Below are positions 43,568 through 52,422 of a stretch of 64,000 bases of DNA, piece by piece. The number at the start of each line of letters is the position of its first letter. Position 1 is the stretch's first letter. Under the pieces are notes generated by a model that saw only the letters and a program-made list of their open reading frames with translations, was not told the DNA's origin and made no database searches. Both the position numbers and the translations under genes were made by a program. The DNA comes from an uncultured Porphyromonas sp. (GTDB lineage: Bacteria; Bacteroidota; Bacteroidia; Bacteroidales; Porphyromonadaceae), in the NCBI GenBank assembly GCA_905372565.1, contig CAJPPK010000005.1, positions 21,522-85,521 of the forward strand. Direction: 5' to 3'.

Positions 43568-44164
43568 ATGCTCAAAGCCTTATACAAAGCATTAGCCACA
43601 CTTTTCGCTCTGCTCCCTCTTCTCTGTGCTTGTGCAGACGATAGCTCGCAGAAGCGGGCGATTGAATCCGTGCCTGCTGATAGCGTCAGTGCGATCATAT
43701 TACACCCCTCTGCAGATTCGCTACTTATCCCAGCAGAGCATGGCTATATCTACTACGAGGAAGATGATGAGATGACGGATACCAAGACCCGCTATGCTCG
43801 TCTCGCCAGTGACAATAGTGTTACACTCGATTATCCTTATGGGGAATGTCACTTAAGCTGCTTGATCCGAAAGTCAGCCAAGTATGGGACTGAAGTGATG
43901 CTACGTATCTCCAGCGGTCTGTTCCAAGGAGACGCATACAATGAAAACAACTACGTCTGTATCCGCTTTGATTCATCTCGAGCGATCAATTACAGCTTTG
44001 AGGAGTCCCGCGATGGTAGTCCAGAGTGGATCTTTCTGAATAATACGCAGGACTTCATTCGGCGAGCTAAGCGGGCACACTCCATTAAGATCGAAGTCCC
44101 GATCTTCCAAGAAGGGCGCCGGCTTTTTCGCTTGACTTCGGACAAACCCTTGGAGTGGCTGTAG
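43568..44164 (+). CDS. Small lipoprotein of unknown function
   Basis: 198 aa from ATG 43568; signal LKALYKALATLFALLPLLCAC gives a lipobox (LLCAC). The mature part has no family I know. Visible features: a DSVSAIILHPSADSLLIPAEHGY strand segment, an acidic YYEEDDEMTDTKTRY patch, a Cys pair in YGECHLSCLIRK and a basic FIRRAKRAHSIKIEVPIF end. The two Cys could form a disulfide. Ends before a strong bidirectional terminator. Confidence 0.7.
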   Translation: MLKALYKALATLFALLPLLCACADDSSQKRAIESVPADSVSAIILHPSADSLLIPAEHGYIYYEEDDEMTDTKTRYARLASDNSVTLDYPYGECHLSCLIRKSAKYGTEVMLRISSGLFQGDAYNENNYVCIRFDSSRAINYSFEESRDGSPEWIFLNNTQDFIRRAKRAHSIKIEVPIFQEGRRLFRLTSDKPLEWL

Positions 44165-44200
44165 ACTACTAGGTCATATATACGCCTAGCCGTAGTACAC

Positions 44201-44252
44201 AGAAGCCCCACCGCCCCACTAGGAACTAGCCTAGTGGGGCGGTGGGGCTTCT
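44201..44252. terminator. Strong bidirectional terminator
   Basis: 23-bp perfect stem beginning AGAAGCCCCACCGCCCCACT with a 6-nt loop AACTAG, between convergent genes; no long T-run but a very stable stem. Confidence 0.92.
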
Positions 44253-44276
44253 ACTCTTCGGAGTAGAGTGCTGGTC

Positions 44277-45275
44277 TTATCCCTTCGGGAGAAGGGCTAG
44301 GAGCTCAGCGATGGTGTCTCCCTCATAGCGTGCGCCATAAGGGAGGGTGAGTCGCCAGTGTGAAGCTGTGCAGATGAGGGTGGGTAGCTCGGGTTGGGGT
44401 GTAGCCAGAGGGAGGTATCCACTGCGACGGAGCGCCCGAGCGATCCAGTGGGCATAGCGTCCTTCGCCCGTGAGGTAGATGCCTGCCCCCTGCCCTTGGC
44501 GTACGAGGAAGCGCCCTTCCTCTAGATCGTAGCTAAGTCGCTCGCTACCGAAGACTCGCTCGAGGTGACCTGCTAGGGCAAGGTCTTCGGGTGCTCCCTC
44601 CGTGATCGCCCCTGAGCTATCCATGAGCCAGAGCTTATCTGCCCAGCTGAGAGCTAGCTCTAGTTCATGAGTGGAGACGAGGATCCCCTTGCCGAGCTCA
44701 TGAGCTAGCTCCCGAAGCATCAGGATCACCTCTAGGCGTGCAGAGAGGTCAAGGTGGGCAGTCGGTTCGTCTAGTAGGATGAGTGGGGTCTCTTGGGCTA
44801 GGGCTCGTGCGATGAGCGCACGCTGCTTCTCTCCATCGCTCAATCTAACGAAGGGGCGAGAGGCGAGCGTTGTGAGACCACAGCGCTCTAGGCAGTAAGC
44901 CACGAGTTCGTGGTCTTGGGAGCGTAGCGTCCCGAAGAAGTTGGTATGTGGTGCACGACCTAGCTGGACGACCTCACGGACAGTCATCTGCCCGGTCTGC
45001 AGACGCTCGGTCAAGACGAGACTCATCTGTAGTGCTTGCTCGTGGAGGCTAAGCTGAGCGAGGTCTTTACCAGAGAGGAGCACTTGCCCTTGCAAGGGAG
45101 GGAGCAGTCCAGCGATGGTATGCAGGAGGGTGGACTTCCCTGAGCCATTCTTCCCCATGAGCATGGTGACCTCGCCAGCATAGAGATTGAGGTGAAGATC
45201 CTGAGAGAGTATGGTGCGCCCTGTGCGCTCGCTGTATCCCGTCTGGAGGTGCTGAAGCTGTAGGATCGGAGTCAT
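44277..45275 (-). CDS. ABC transporter ATPase, FecE/HmuV type
   Basis: 332 aa. Walker A GKNGSGKST at 41-49, signature LSDGEKQRALIARALAQE, Walker B LILLDEPTAHLDLSARLEV and the switch His in LVSTHELELAL. About 80 residues longer than a bare FecE: a C-terminal extension follows (AGIYLTGEGRYAHWIARALRRSGYLP). It powers import of iron siderophore, haem or B12 with the adjacent permease. It starts 1 bp after the permease stop. Confidence 0.93.
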   Translation of the reverse strand: MTPILQLQHLQTGYSERTGRTILSQDLHLNLYAGEVTMLMGKNGSGKSTLLHTIAGLLPPLQGQVLLSGKDLAQLSLHEQALQMSLVLTERLQTGQMTVREVVQLGRAPHTNFFGTLRSQDHELVAYCLERCGLTTLASRPFVRLSDGEKQRALIARALAQETPLILLDEPTAHLDLSARLEVILMLRELAHELGKGILVSTHELELALSWADKLWLMDSSGAITEGAPEDLALAGHLERVFGSERLSYDLEEGRFLVRQGQGAGIYLTGEGRYAHWIARALRRSGYLPLATPQPELPTLICTASHWRLTLPYGARYEGDTIAELLALLPKG

Positions 45276-45276
45276 G

Positions 45277-46344
45277 CTAGTGGAAGGTCTGAAGTCGTGA
45301 GCGCTTGCCGAGGATGGCCAGAAGAACTACGGGAGCTCCGATGAGGGAGGTGAGTGCGTTGATCGGCAGAGGTACCCCTCCTCCGAGGACTTGAGATAGG
45401 AGATCGCACAGGAGGAGTAGGATGCTCCCTAGGAGCATTGTGGCCGGTAGGAGTAGGCGATGATCTGCCGTACGGAAGAGCTGGCGTACGAAGTGTGGGA
45501 CAGCAAGACCTAGGAAAGCGATGGGTCCCGTAAAGGCCGTGGTACACCCTGTGAGCAAGCAGGTCACGAGGATCAGCCCTAGACGAGCTCGCCCGACATC
45601 TATACCCATGGAGCGAGCATAGGCCTCACCGAGGAGGAGGGCATTCATAGACTTCGGGAGGAGAAGGGTTAGAGCGAGCCCGAGCAGCAGTAGGGGCGCC
45701 ATCACGACGAGCTGTGCCCAGGTCGTCGAGGAGATGCTCCCAAAAGACCAGAGGAGGAAAACCTTGAGCGTCTCCTCCTGACTATAGAACTGTAGGATCG
45801 AGATCACAGAGCTGGCTAGGAAGCCGATCATCACCCCGACGATAAGGATCCCTAGTAGGTCACGCATACGGCTGGCTATAGAGGAGATCAGCAGGAGAGT
45901 AAGCCCAGAGCCGAGGATGGAAGCTATGATCGTCCCCCAGACACTATAACTCCCTGTGGCGGCGAAGCTCATCGGGAGGAGCGATCCTGCCATCGTGTAC
46001 AAGGCGACTCCGACACCTGCTCCGCTATTGATGCCTAGCACCGAGGTGTCGGCTAGGGGATTACGGAAGAGACTCTGCATCTGCAATCCTGAGACCGCGA
46101 TACTAGCACCTGCGAGTAGTGCTGTGACAGCCTTGGGCAGGCGGTAGTAGAGTAGCACGTAGGTGTAGGTCGAGTCCCCCTCGCCTCGTAGCGTGCGTAG
46201 GACTTCTCCTACCGGTATCTTGATACTACCGAGGAGGAACTCTAGGAAGAATAGCAGGAGGAGCAATAGGGAGAAGCCCCCGAAGAGGAGGGCTGTCCGT
46301 CCTCGGGAGGTGCCAGTATCAATGGAAGGGTAGCTAGGAGTCAT
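45277..46344 (-). CDS. FecCD-family iron-chelate/B12 permease
   Basis: 355 aa with about ten membrane spans. Family marks: RLPKAVTALLAGASIAVSGLQMQSLFRNPLADTSVLGINSGAGVGVAL near the start and GPIAFLGLAVPHFVRQLFRTADHRLLLPATMLLGS, ending GGGVPLPINALTSLIGAPVVLLAILGKR. Together with the next ATPase it forms an importer; no substrate-binding protein is encoded beside it. A Fur-box-like sequence overlaps the promoter, so iron control is likely and haem or siderophore is favoured over B12. Confidence 0.94.
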   Translation of the reverse strand: MTPSYPSIDTGTSRGRTALLFGGFSLLLLLLFFLEFLLGSIKIPVGEVLRTLRGEGDSTYTYVLLYYRLPKAVTALLAGASIAVSGLQMQSLFRNPLADTSVLGINSGAGVGVALYTMAGSLLPMSFAATGSYSVWGTIIASILGSGLTLLLISSIASRMRDLLGILIVGVMIGFLASSVISILQFYSQEETLKVFLLWSFGSISSTTWAQLVVMAPLLLLGLALTLLLPKSMNALLLGEAYARSMGIDVGRARLGLILVTCLLTGCTTAFTGPIAFLGLAVPHFVRQLFRTADHRLLLPATMLLGSILLLLCDLLSQVLGGGVPLPINALTSLIGAPVVLLAILGKRSRLQTFH

Positions 46345-46368
46345 CAGGTTTTGTCGTTACTTCTGTCG

Positions 46369-46391
46369 CAAAAGTAATGATAATCACTTCG
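46369..46391 (-). promoter_or_regulatory. Promoter with overlapping Fur-box-like operator
   Basis: Minus-strand -7 box TACTTTTG (46376-46369), 24 nt before the permease ATG. The plus-strand bases 46375-46386, TAATGATAATCA, match the core of the classical Fur box and overlap the -7 box. Confidence 0.65.
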
Positions 46392-46416
46392 TAAGGCAAA
46401 GCCTAGCTAGGGCTAC

Positions 46417-47955
46417 TTAGCGGGGATGGTAGCGCAGCAGATAGGTCTCTACCTCTTCCTCTCCGTGGAGGGGATGTAGCTTCAGACGTAGGAGAATAGG
46501 CTCTCGATAGCCTGCACCAAGCAGGGTGCGGAAGAATTGCTCGGGGGCGTGACTGAGCTCCAGTAGGGTCTCCTTGCCCATTGTTCCCATACCCTCGGCG
46601 AGTCTTTCCCCACGTAGGGAATAGACCTCCCAGGTGCAGGTGGTGGATCTGTCCTGCTGGAGGTGATGTAGGCGCTCCTCTAGGGATTTACCCGATACCC
46701 CCTTCTCGCTGTCCTTGTCTTCCGTAGAGGCTGGAAGTCCAGGTGTGGCATAGCCCGATCGGGAAGAGGCTGCTTGCCACGCCGTCAGATCCTCTGTATG
46801 CTGGAAGCTCTTTCGCTCCCAGGCAATCCCTGCCTTACTCTTGAGCCCTCGAGGAAGGCGGGAGGTAGCATAGCTCATCTGATCTACCTGCTCACTCTCT
46901 CCGAAGGTCAGGTAGAGGACTCCCGATTTATTCGGTAGGCGGGGAAGGTCTACTTCTACGAGTAAGGCCTCTTCGGGAAGCTGGGGATAGCTGATCCGTA
47001 GGGAGGAGCTACTCTGGGCAAGTACGACATAAGACCTCGCTGGCACTGCAACCTCTGGTAAGTGACAGCGGTGCAGATGCTCCTCGTCCGAACCAGCATA
47101 AAGCGTGTAGTCTGCTAGGGTGCAGGGCGAGTCTGAGGCATTGTATAGCTCTACATACTCGGGAGCGTTAGCCTTAGGATGAGCCATGACTTCGGAGAGA
47201 AGTAGAGTGGGGTGGATGGGAGTAGGCTCCTTGTTGGGCGGGGGGAGTGGATTGGGTGCGAGATCACCTGCAGGGATGAGGGAGAAGTCTCGGAAAGACC
47301 AAGCCCTTCTCCCCTTAGCTGTAAAGCGACACGAGATGCCGAAGCTATTCTTGGGGGTGAGCTGGGGCAGATAGCTTGTGGACTCCCCTACGAGGACGAA
47401 GTCTCGGTCATTTGCTAGATCCTTGAGGTAGAGTCGCCATCCAGTCTTAGGGGCATAGAGGAGCCTGAAGGCGAGATCCTGACCGGCAAGTAGGAGCTGA
47501 GGGGAGGTAATCAAGGGAGAGTGATCACTAAGCATCGTGATCTGGGGTGTCCCTACGGTACGGGTTGCTTGGACACGCACTAGGCTCACCGAGCGAGCCG
47601 TCTGTCCTCCGAAGTCTAGGGCTAGGTATTCGTAGCTCGTGTCCGAGAGGGCTTCGGTCGCACAGAGCAAGATGAGAGGATGATTGGAGCTGGTCGGCTG
47701 GAGACCTAGGTGGAGTGTCCCTTGCCAGCAAGGTGTAGGGGGGAGGTCTAGGTTGGTCATAAGAGATACCCGCCCAGCTGTCATCGTATCGGGGATAGCG
47801 AGGTATAGGTGTCCTAGCCCTTGGTAGAAGGCCTCTCGGTCATAGCGCCAGCTCGTGGCAGAGGGGAGACCCGCTGTCTGCCAGTCTGCCCTCCAGTGCT
47901 GTGCCCAGCTTAGCTCGCACCAGCCTAGCAGGAGAAGAAAAAGAAGGTGACGCAT
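46417..47955 (-). CDS. Secreted lamin-tail-domain protein
   Basis: 512 aa with signal peptide (HLLFLLLLGWCELSWAQ). The N-terminal ~230 residues look like a concanavalin-type beta sandwich (YEYLALDFGGQTARSVSLVRV). A lamin tail domain follows from about 250 (LLLSEVMAHPKANAPEYVELYNASDSPCTLADYTLY, PARSYVVLAQ). C-terminal ~100 residues resemble a Bacteroidetes FlgD-like/sorting end (WEVYSLRGERLAEG). Lamin tail domains in this phylum sit on secreted nucleases and adhesins; no nuclease motif is seen here. Upstream of the FecCD operon by 72 bp. Confidence 0.75.
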   Translation of the reverse strand: MRHLLFLLLLGWCELSWAQHWRADWQTAGLPSATSWRYDREAFYQGLGHLYLAIPDTMTAGRVSLMTNLDLPPTPCWQGTLHLGLQPTSSNHPLILLCATEALSDTSYEYLALDFGGQTARSVSLVRVQATRTVGTPQITMLSDHSPLITSPQLLLAGQDLAFRLLYAPKTGWRLYLKDLANDRDFVLVGESTSYLPQLTPKNSFGISCRFTAKGRRAWSFRDFSLIPAGDLAPNPLPPPNKEPTPIHPTLLLSEVMAHPKANAPEYVELYNASDSPCTLADYTLYAGSDEEHLHRCHLPEVAVPARSYVVLAQSSSSLRISYPQLPEEALLVEVDLPRLPNKSGVLYLTFGESEQVDQMSYATSRLPRGLKSKAGIAWERKSFQHTEDLTAWQAASSRSGYATPGLPASTEDKDSEKGVSGKSLEERLHHLQQDRSTTCTWEVYSLRGERLAEGMGTMGKETLLELSHAPEQFFRTLLGAGYREPILLRLKLHPLHGEEEVETYLLRYHPR

Positions 47956-47994
47956 GGTAGTAGATGTAGGTGTGGTGGAGGGAGGCTGTGTCGG

Positions 47995-48936
47995 TTAGCT
48001 CTCGGGAGCTTCTGGCTCTTGGGGAGCTTCATCCTTAGGGGAATGCGCCCTCGGATGTGCCTGATAGATCTGCTTGAGTTGCTCGAAGGAGGTGTGCGTG
48101 TAGCGTACGGTCGTGGAGACGGAGTTATGCCCCATCAGCTCACGCAGGAGCATGAGATCAGCACCCGAGTTCAGCATGTCGGTAGCGAAGGTGTGCCTCA
48201 GGACGTGAGCGCCACGACGAGCCAAGTTGGGCACTGTGGCTAAGGCGGTATGGGCGACCTGATAGACCGCACTGGGCTTCATCGCACTACCGTCAGCGCT
48301 GACGAAGAAGCTCGAGACGGAGCCGAAGACCTGAGTGCGAAGCGCTCTCCACTGGATGATCCCCTTAGCAAGACTTTCGCCGAAAGGGATGATACGCTCC
48401 TTACGCCCCTTCCCGAGTACTCGTAATTGACGCTGGTCGGTATCTACTGCCGCATCACGCAGTCCGGCTAACTCGGAGCGACGTAGCCCACATTCGTAGA
48501 GCATCGTGAGGATCAGACGATCTCGCACCTGCTTCCAGTCCTGCTCATTGACCTCGGCTTCTAACAACTCCGTCATCTCATCGGTAGGGACGAAGACGGG
48601 GAGAGGCTTGGCTGCCTTGGGGGGGCGTAGGGTCTGAATGGGACTTTGCTTGAGTACCCCGATCTTGAGCAGATAGCGGTAGAAGCTCTTGAGCGAAGCA
48701 AGGTATTTCCCGATGGAGGAGGCTTTGGATCCCGAGTCCAAGCGCATAGAGAGCCAGCTTCGCACAAGATCCAGATCACCCTCGGAGGGTACGAAGGACT
48801 CGCCGAGCCGATCCTCCACGTAGGCCTTGTAGTCACGTAGATCCTTGGCATAGTTATCTATCGTCATCGGAGAGGCATCTTGCTCGTGACGTAGGTAGTC
48901 GAGGAAGGCGTGGATGTGATCTTGATCTTCGGGCAT
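47995..48936 (-). CDS. xerD: Tyrosine recombinase XerC/XerD type
   Basis: 313 aa. N-terminal SAM-like core-binding domain (FLDYLRHEQDASPMTIDNYAKDLRDY), then catalytic set: Arg in YECGLRRSEL, Lys in GKGRKERIIPF, HVLRHTFAT (His-x-x-Arg), GHNSVSTT and nucleophile Tyr in VRYTHTSFEQL. Full length with an acidic tail. Probably one of the chromosomal dimer-resolution recombinases acting at dif; no integron or mobile element boundary is nearby. XerC and XerD cannot be told apart safely. Confidence 0.92.
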   Translation of the reverse strand: MPEDQDHIHAFLDYLRHEQDASPMTIDNYAKDLRDYKAYVEDRLGESFVPSEGDLDLVRSWLSMRLDSGSKASSIGKYLASLKSFYRYLLKIGVLKQSPIQTLRPPKAAKPLPVFVPTDEMTELLEAEVNEQDWKQVRDRLILTMLYECGLRRSELAGLRDAAVDTDQRQLRVLGKGRKERIIPFGESLAKGIIQWRALRTQVFGSVSSFFVSADGSAMKPSAVYQVAHTALATVPNLARRGAHVLRHTFATDMLNSGADLMLLRELMGHNSVSTTVRYTHTSFEQLKQIYQAHPRAHSPKDEAPQEPEAPES

Positions 48937-49034
48937 CGGGAGAAGGATGGGTTATGCGAGGTGGATGAGGCCTATGCTGCGGATTGGGGGCTGAGGGGCG
49001 TAAGTGGGAGAGAAGGAGGTAGTAGGGCGAGGAG

Positions 49035-49121
49035 TTACAATATACCCGATGGTCTAGTCACGATATACGTAACCGGTCAATCACGATATACGTAACTGAC
49101 CGGTCACAATATACGTAATCT
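49035..49121 (+). repeat. Family 2 repeat, locus E: four 23-bp units
   Basis: Cores at 49036 (TACAATATACCC), 49059 and 49082 (CACGATATACGTAAC), and 49105 (CACAATATACGTAATCT), exactly 23 bp apart. Inner units carry ACCGGT / GACCGGT. It lies between the pdxH stop and the xerD start, both on the minus strand. Confidence 0.92.
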
Positions 49122-49155
49122 CTTCGACCCGATCGGGGCTGTCTAGAGATCGCTT

Positions 49156-49806
49156 CTAGGGCGCTAGTCGCACGAGAGACCAAGAGCCGTCCGACTGTCG
49201 CTCATAGAGGAAGCGGTCATGCAAACGGCTGTCTCGACCCTGCCAGAACTCTATGCGCTCAGGACGCACTGCATAGCCTCCCCAGCTCTCGGGGCGAGGT
49301 ACCGTGCGCCCTGCGAAGCGAAGACTCTCCGCTGCGAAGCGCATCATGATATACTCTCGGGAGGGAATGGGCTGGCTCTGGGGGGATACTCGGGCGCCGA
49401 TACGGCTCTTGTAGGGGCGCATGGCGAAGTAGGCATCGCTCGCTTCGGGAGGGAGCATCTCGATGGTCCCCTCGATGTGGATCTGACGCTCGAACTCGTG
49501 CCAGAGGAAGCTGACGGCTACATGAGGATTGGCTGCGATCTGCTTCCCCTTGCGACTCTCATAGCCCGTATAGAAGATGAAGCGTCCATCTTCGATCTCC
49601 TTGAGCAGGACAGTACGTAGGCTGGGGCGCCCCTCAGGGGTTGCCGTGGCGACGAGCATAGCGGTCGGCTCATAGACTTTGGCCTCGATGGCTTGGCGGA
49701 TCCACTCCGAAGCCATCTCTATCGGGTCTGCAGGCAGATCCTTACGACTGAGACTATGGGAGGTGTACTCCCGGCGGATGTTCTCTAGGTGTAGCGTCTT
49801 ATCCAT
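49156..49806 (-). CDS. pdxH: Pyridoxamine 5'-phosphate oxidase
   Basis: 216 aa, usual length. FMN-binding split barrel: RPSLRTVLLKEIEDGRFIFYTGYESRKGKQIAANPHVAVSFLWHEFERQIHIEG, SRIGARVSPQSQPI, and the C-terminal PESWGGYAVRPERIEFWQGRDSRLHDRFLY signature. It makes the cofactor PLP using oxygen, notable in a presumed anaerobe. Follows the GH57 gene by 23 bp and may share its transcript. Confidence 0.97.
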   Translation of the reverse strand: MDKTLHLENIRREYTSHSLSRKDLPADPIEMASEWIRQAIEAKVYEPTAMLVATATPEGRPSLRTVLLKEIEDGRFIFYTGYESRKGKQIAANPHVAVSFLWHEFERQIHIEGTIEMLPPEASDAYFAMRPYKSRIGARVSPQSQPIPSREYIMMRFAAESLRFAGRTVPRPESWGGYAVRPERIEFWQGRDSRLHDRFLYERQSDGSWSLVRLAP

Positions 49807-49829
49807 CGTCTTGGTGGTAGCGTAGCGAG

Positions 49830-51137
49830 TTACTTCTTCTTCATCGAAGCCTTCTCCTGCTTCTTGAGCTGACGTACCTCCTCTTCGAGCTCGGCGATAC
49901 GAGCCTCTTGGGCATGGATCATCTGCTGATAGGAGTTCAGCTCTTCAGTCTCGATGCTATTAGGAGCAGCCTCTTCGACACGTAGGAGGAGGTCGCTGAG
50001 CACATTCATATAGTTATTGAATGCGTCATAGGGTGAGGTGTAAGGGCTGAAGGGATGGCCACCCCAGTTGATCGTATTCATATAGTAGAAGTGGTCTGCA
50101 CTCTGGAGGTAGAGCCAGTCCTGGAGCAGTCGGCGGTCATCTAGGGCATGCACACGCTCTCCCCACTGACGGAGCTTCTCGATCGCACCTTGCTGGAGGA
50201 TATTGCCATTCCATTGGTTCGTGCTCTTTTCTTCCCCTGCCCAGCTGATAGGATAGGATACCGAGAGCGGGCTGACGGGCTTATGTGTATCGAGGAGCTG
50301 ACTAGGCGTGGTGAAGCTGACCCCATAGTCCTTCGCTAGGGCTGGTAGGGCACGGAAGAACTCGAAGATACCCGACTCGGCACGATTCATCGAGCCAAGC
50401 ACCTCATAGTTCATGTAGAGACAGGTGAAGTCTTCGTCTTCGGGGAGCCACTTGACACGCCCTAGGAGCTTATCTGCGGTCACGGGGTACTCAGGTGAGC
50501 TGTAGTTAGAGAAGTGATTCGTGACTAGCTCCGATAGCCCGCTATTGCGTAGGAGGAGCTTGACCTTCGCAGGAGTAGTAGTCGACTCATAGAGGTAGTT
50601 GGGGCTCTTCCATCCCAAGACATGCTTAGCTCCCTCGGTGATGATCCCTTCGTAGCCTAAGGAGGCGATCTCAGCAGCGATGTCGTCCGAATAGATCAGC
50701 TCCGTATTGCAGAAGACACGGGAGGCAGGGACACCAAAGAGCTCCTGGAGCTTCGTCTGCTGCATGCGGACTTGATTGCGGAACTCTACCTCATCATAGA
50801 GCGAGGAGATCGAGTGTGCATACGTGCCAGCTAGGAATTCTACTCGCCCCGTAGCTGCCAGCTCCTTGAAGCTCTCAATAAGCTCGGGCTTATAGTACTC
50901 CATTTGCTCAATGGCGATACCAGAGATCGAGAAGCTCACGGAGAAATCAGGGTGAGCCTTCAGTAGCTCTAGGAGTAGGCGGTTCGCTGGTAGGTAGCAC
51001 GTGTCAGCGATACGCTTAAAGACGTCCTCGTTGAGGAAGTCATCCGTGTAGTAGTGGGAGTTACCTATATCGAAGAAGCGATACCGACGTAGGCGGTAAG
51101 GCTGATGGATTTGGAAGCAAAGACAGATCTTTTTCAT
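49830..51137 (-). CDS. GH57 family alpha-amylase/glucanotransferase
   Basis: 435 aa from ATG 51137 (MKKICLCFQIHQPYRLRRY), the GH57 N-terminal motif HQPYRL deciding the start. Further: EFLAGTYAHSISSLYDEVEFRNQVRMQ, FCNTELIYSDDIA with the likely catalytic Glu, and ADHFYYMNT. The last 35 residues are a charged coiled coil (AQEARIAELEEEVRQLKKQ). Cytoplasmic; acts on alpha-glucans, here presumably glycogen, with the two genes upstream. Confidence 0.93.
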   Translation of the reverse strand: MKKICLCFQIHQPYRLRRYRFFDIGNSHYYTDDFLNEDVFKRIADTCYLPANRLLLELLKAHPDFSVSFSISGIAIEQMEYYKPELIESFKELAATGRVEFLAGTYAHSISSLYDEVEFRNQVRMQQTKLQELFGVPASRVFCNTELIYSDDIAAEIASLGYEGIITEGAKHVLGWKSPNYLYESTTTPAKVKLLLRNSGLSELVTNHFSNYSSPEYPVTADKLLGRVKWLPEDEDFTCLYMNYEVLGSMNRAESGIFEFFRALPALAKDYGVSFTTPSQLLDTHKPVSPLSVSYPISWAGEEKSTNQWNGNILQQGAIEKLRQWGERVHALDDRRLLQDWLYLQSADHFYYMNTINWGGHPFSPYTSPYDAFNNYMNVLSDLLLRVEEAAPNSIETEELNSYQQMIHAQEARIAELEEEVRQLKKQEKASMKKK

Positions 51138-51162
51138 AAGGCGGAGTGTGTAGTGTATCGGT

Positions 51163-52422
51163 TTAGCGGACGTAGCGGTCATAGATAGCGCGTACCTTGC
51201 GCCCAGCCGCTTCCCACGTGATATTATTGACCTCTCGGAGACCCTCTTCCTTAAGGAAGGCGTGCATCTCTGGATAAGTGATCAGGGCATAGATGGCATC
51301 GGCCATAGCGTCGATGTCCCAGTAGTCGACCTTAACGGCATAGTCTAGGATCTCGGCACAGCCCGACTGATAAGAGATGATAGAGGGTACGCCACACTGC
51401 ATAGCTTCGAGAGGTGAGATGCCGAAGGGCTCGGAGACGGAGGGCATGACATAGACGTCGCTAGCCTTGAATACCTCGTAGACCTGCTGTCCCTTCATAA
51501 AGCCCGTGAAGTGGAATCGGTCCGAGATATTGCGCTCGGCAGCTAGGCGGATCATCGCATCCATCATATCCCCGCTACCAGCCATGATGAAGCGGACATT
51601 ATCTGTGCGCTCCAAGACCTTGGCCGCTGCCTCTACGAAGTACTCGCACCCCTTCTGCATCGTGATACGACCGAGGAAGGTGACCACCTTGTCCTTAACC
51701 CCTCGCTTATCTGGTAGCGCCAGAATAGATGGGGAGAGCGGGGTGACAGCGTTATGTACGGTCGTGACCTTGGCTGGGTCTTGGTGGTACTTCTCTATGA
51801 CGGTGCGTCGGGTGAGGTCGCTTACGGTGATGATATGGTCAGCGTGGTTCATCCCGTCCATCTCGATGCCGAAGACCGTAGGATTGACGTTCCCTCGACT
51901 TCGGTCGAAGTCTGTGGCGTGGACGTGTACCACGAGGGGCTTCCCCGTGATCTGCTTGGCGTGAATTCCCGCAGGATAGGTTAGCCAGTCGTGGGAGTGG
52001 ATAATATCGCAGGGCTCAGAGCGAGCGATGACGCCTGCTACGATCGAGTAATTATTGATCTCCTCTAGGAGGTTATCGGGATACTTACCGGAGAACTCGA
52101 AGCAACCTAGGTCATTCGTGCTATAGTGGGAGAAGTCCGCATAGATATGATCTCGCAGGCGGTAATAGAGCTCGGGAGTCATCCTGCCCGCTAGCCGATC
52201 CCTGACATAGTCATAGGAGACGTCTCGGTAGACTACGGGAGTGTCGCCCGCACCGATGATGCGCAGGAAACTCGTGTCCTCGTCTCCGAAGGGGCGAGGT
52301 ATGACGAAGGTCGTCTCGAGGTCACCCTGAGCGGCCATCCCTTGCGTTAGTCCGTAGCTGGCGGTACCTAGCCCGCCGAGGATGTGGGGAGGGAATTCCC
52401 ACCCAAACATGAGTGCTTTCAT
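51163..52422 (-). CDS. Glycosyltransferase (glycogen synthase-like, GT-B fold)
   Basis: 419 aa. MKALMFGWEFPPHILGGLGTASYGLTQGM is the synthase-type N-terminus, followed by HSHDWLTYPAGI, VTTVHNAV, and the C-terminal donor domain FLGRITMQKGCEYFVEAAAKVL and VMPSVSEPFGISPLEAMQCGVPSI with the family's E-x7-E. Operon order debranching enzyme, synthase, GH57 is the usual glycogen unit in Bacteroidetes. Overlaps the debranching gene by 4 bp. Confidence 0.92.
   Translation of the reverse strand: MKALMFGWEFPPHILGGLGTASYGLTQGMAAQGDLETTFVIPRPFGDEDTSFLRIIGAGDTPVVYRDVSYDYVRDRLAGRMTPELYYRLRDHIYADFSHYSTNDLGCFEFSGKYPDNLLEEINNYSIVAGVIARSEPCDIIHSHDWLTYPAGIHAKQITGKPLVVHVHATDFDRSRGNVNPTVFGIEMDGMNHADHIITVSDLTRRTVIEKYHQDPAKVTTVHNAVTPLSPSILALPDKRGVKDKVVTFLGRITMQKGCEYFVEAAAKVLERTDNVRFIMAGSGDMMDAMIRLAAERNISDRFHFTGFMKGQQVYEVFKASDVYVMPSVSEPFGISPLEAMQCGVPSIISYQSGCAEILDYAVKVDYWDIDAMADAIYALITYPEMHAFLKEEGLREVNNITWEAAGRKVRAIYDRYVR

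Noticed and set aside
47995..48936. Mobile-element integrase
   Set aside because: The recombinase has a XerC/D architecture and no flanking attachment repeats, tRNA or cargo genes were seen.
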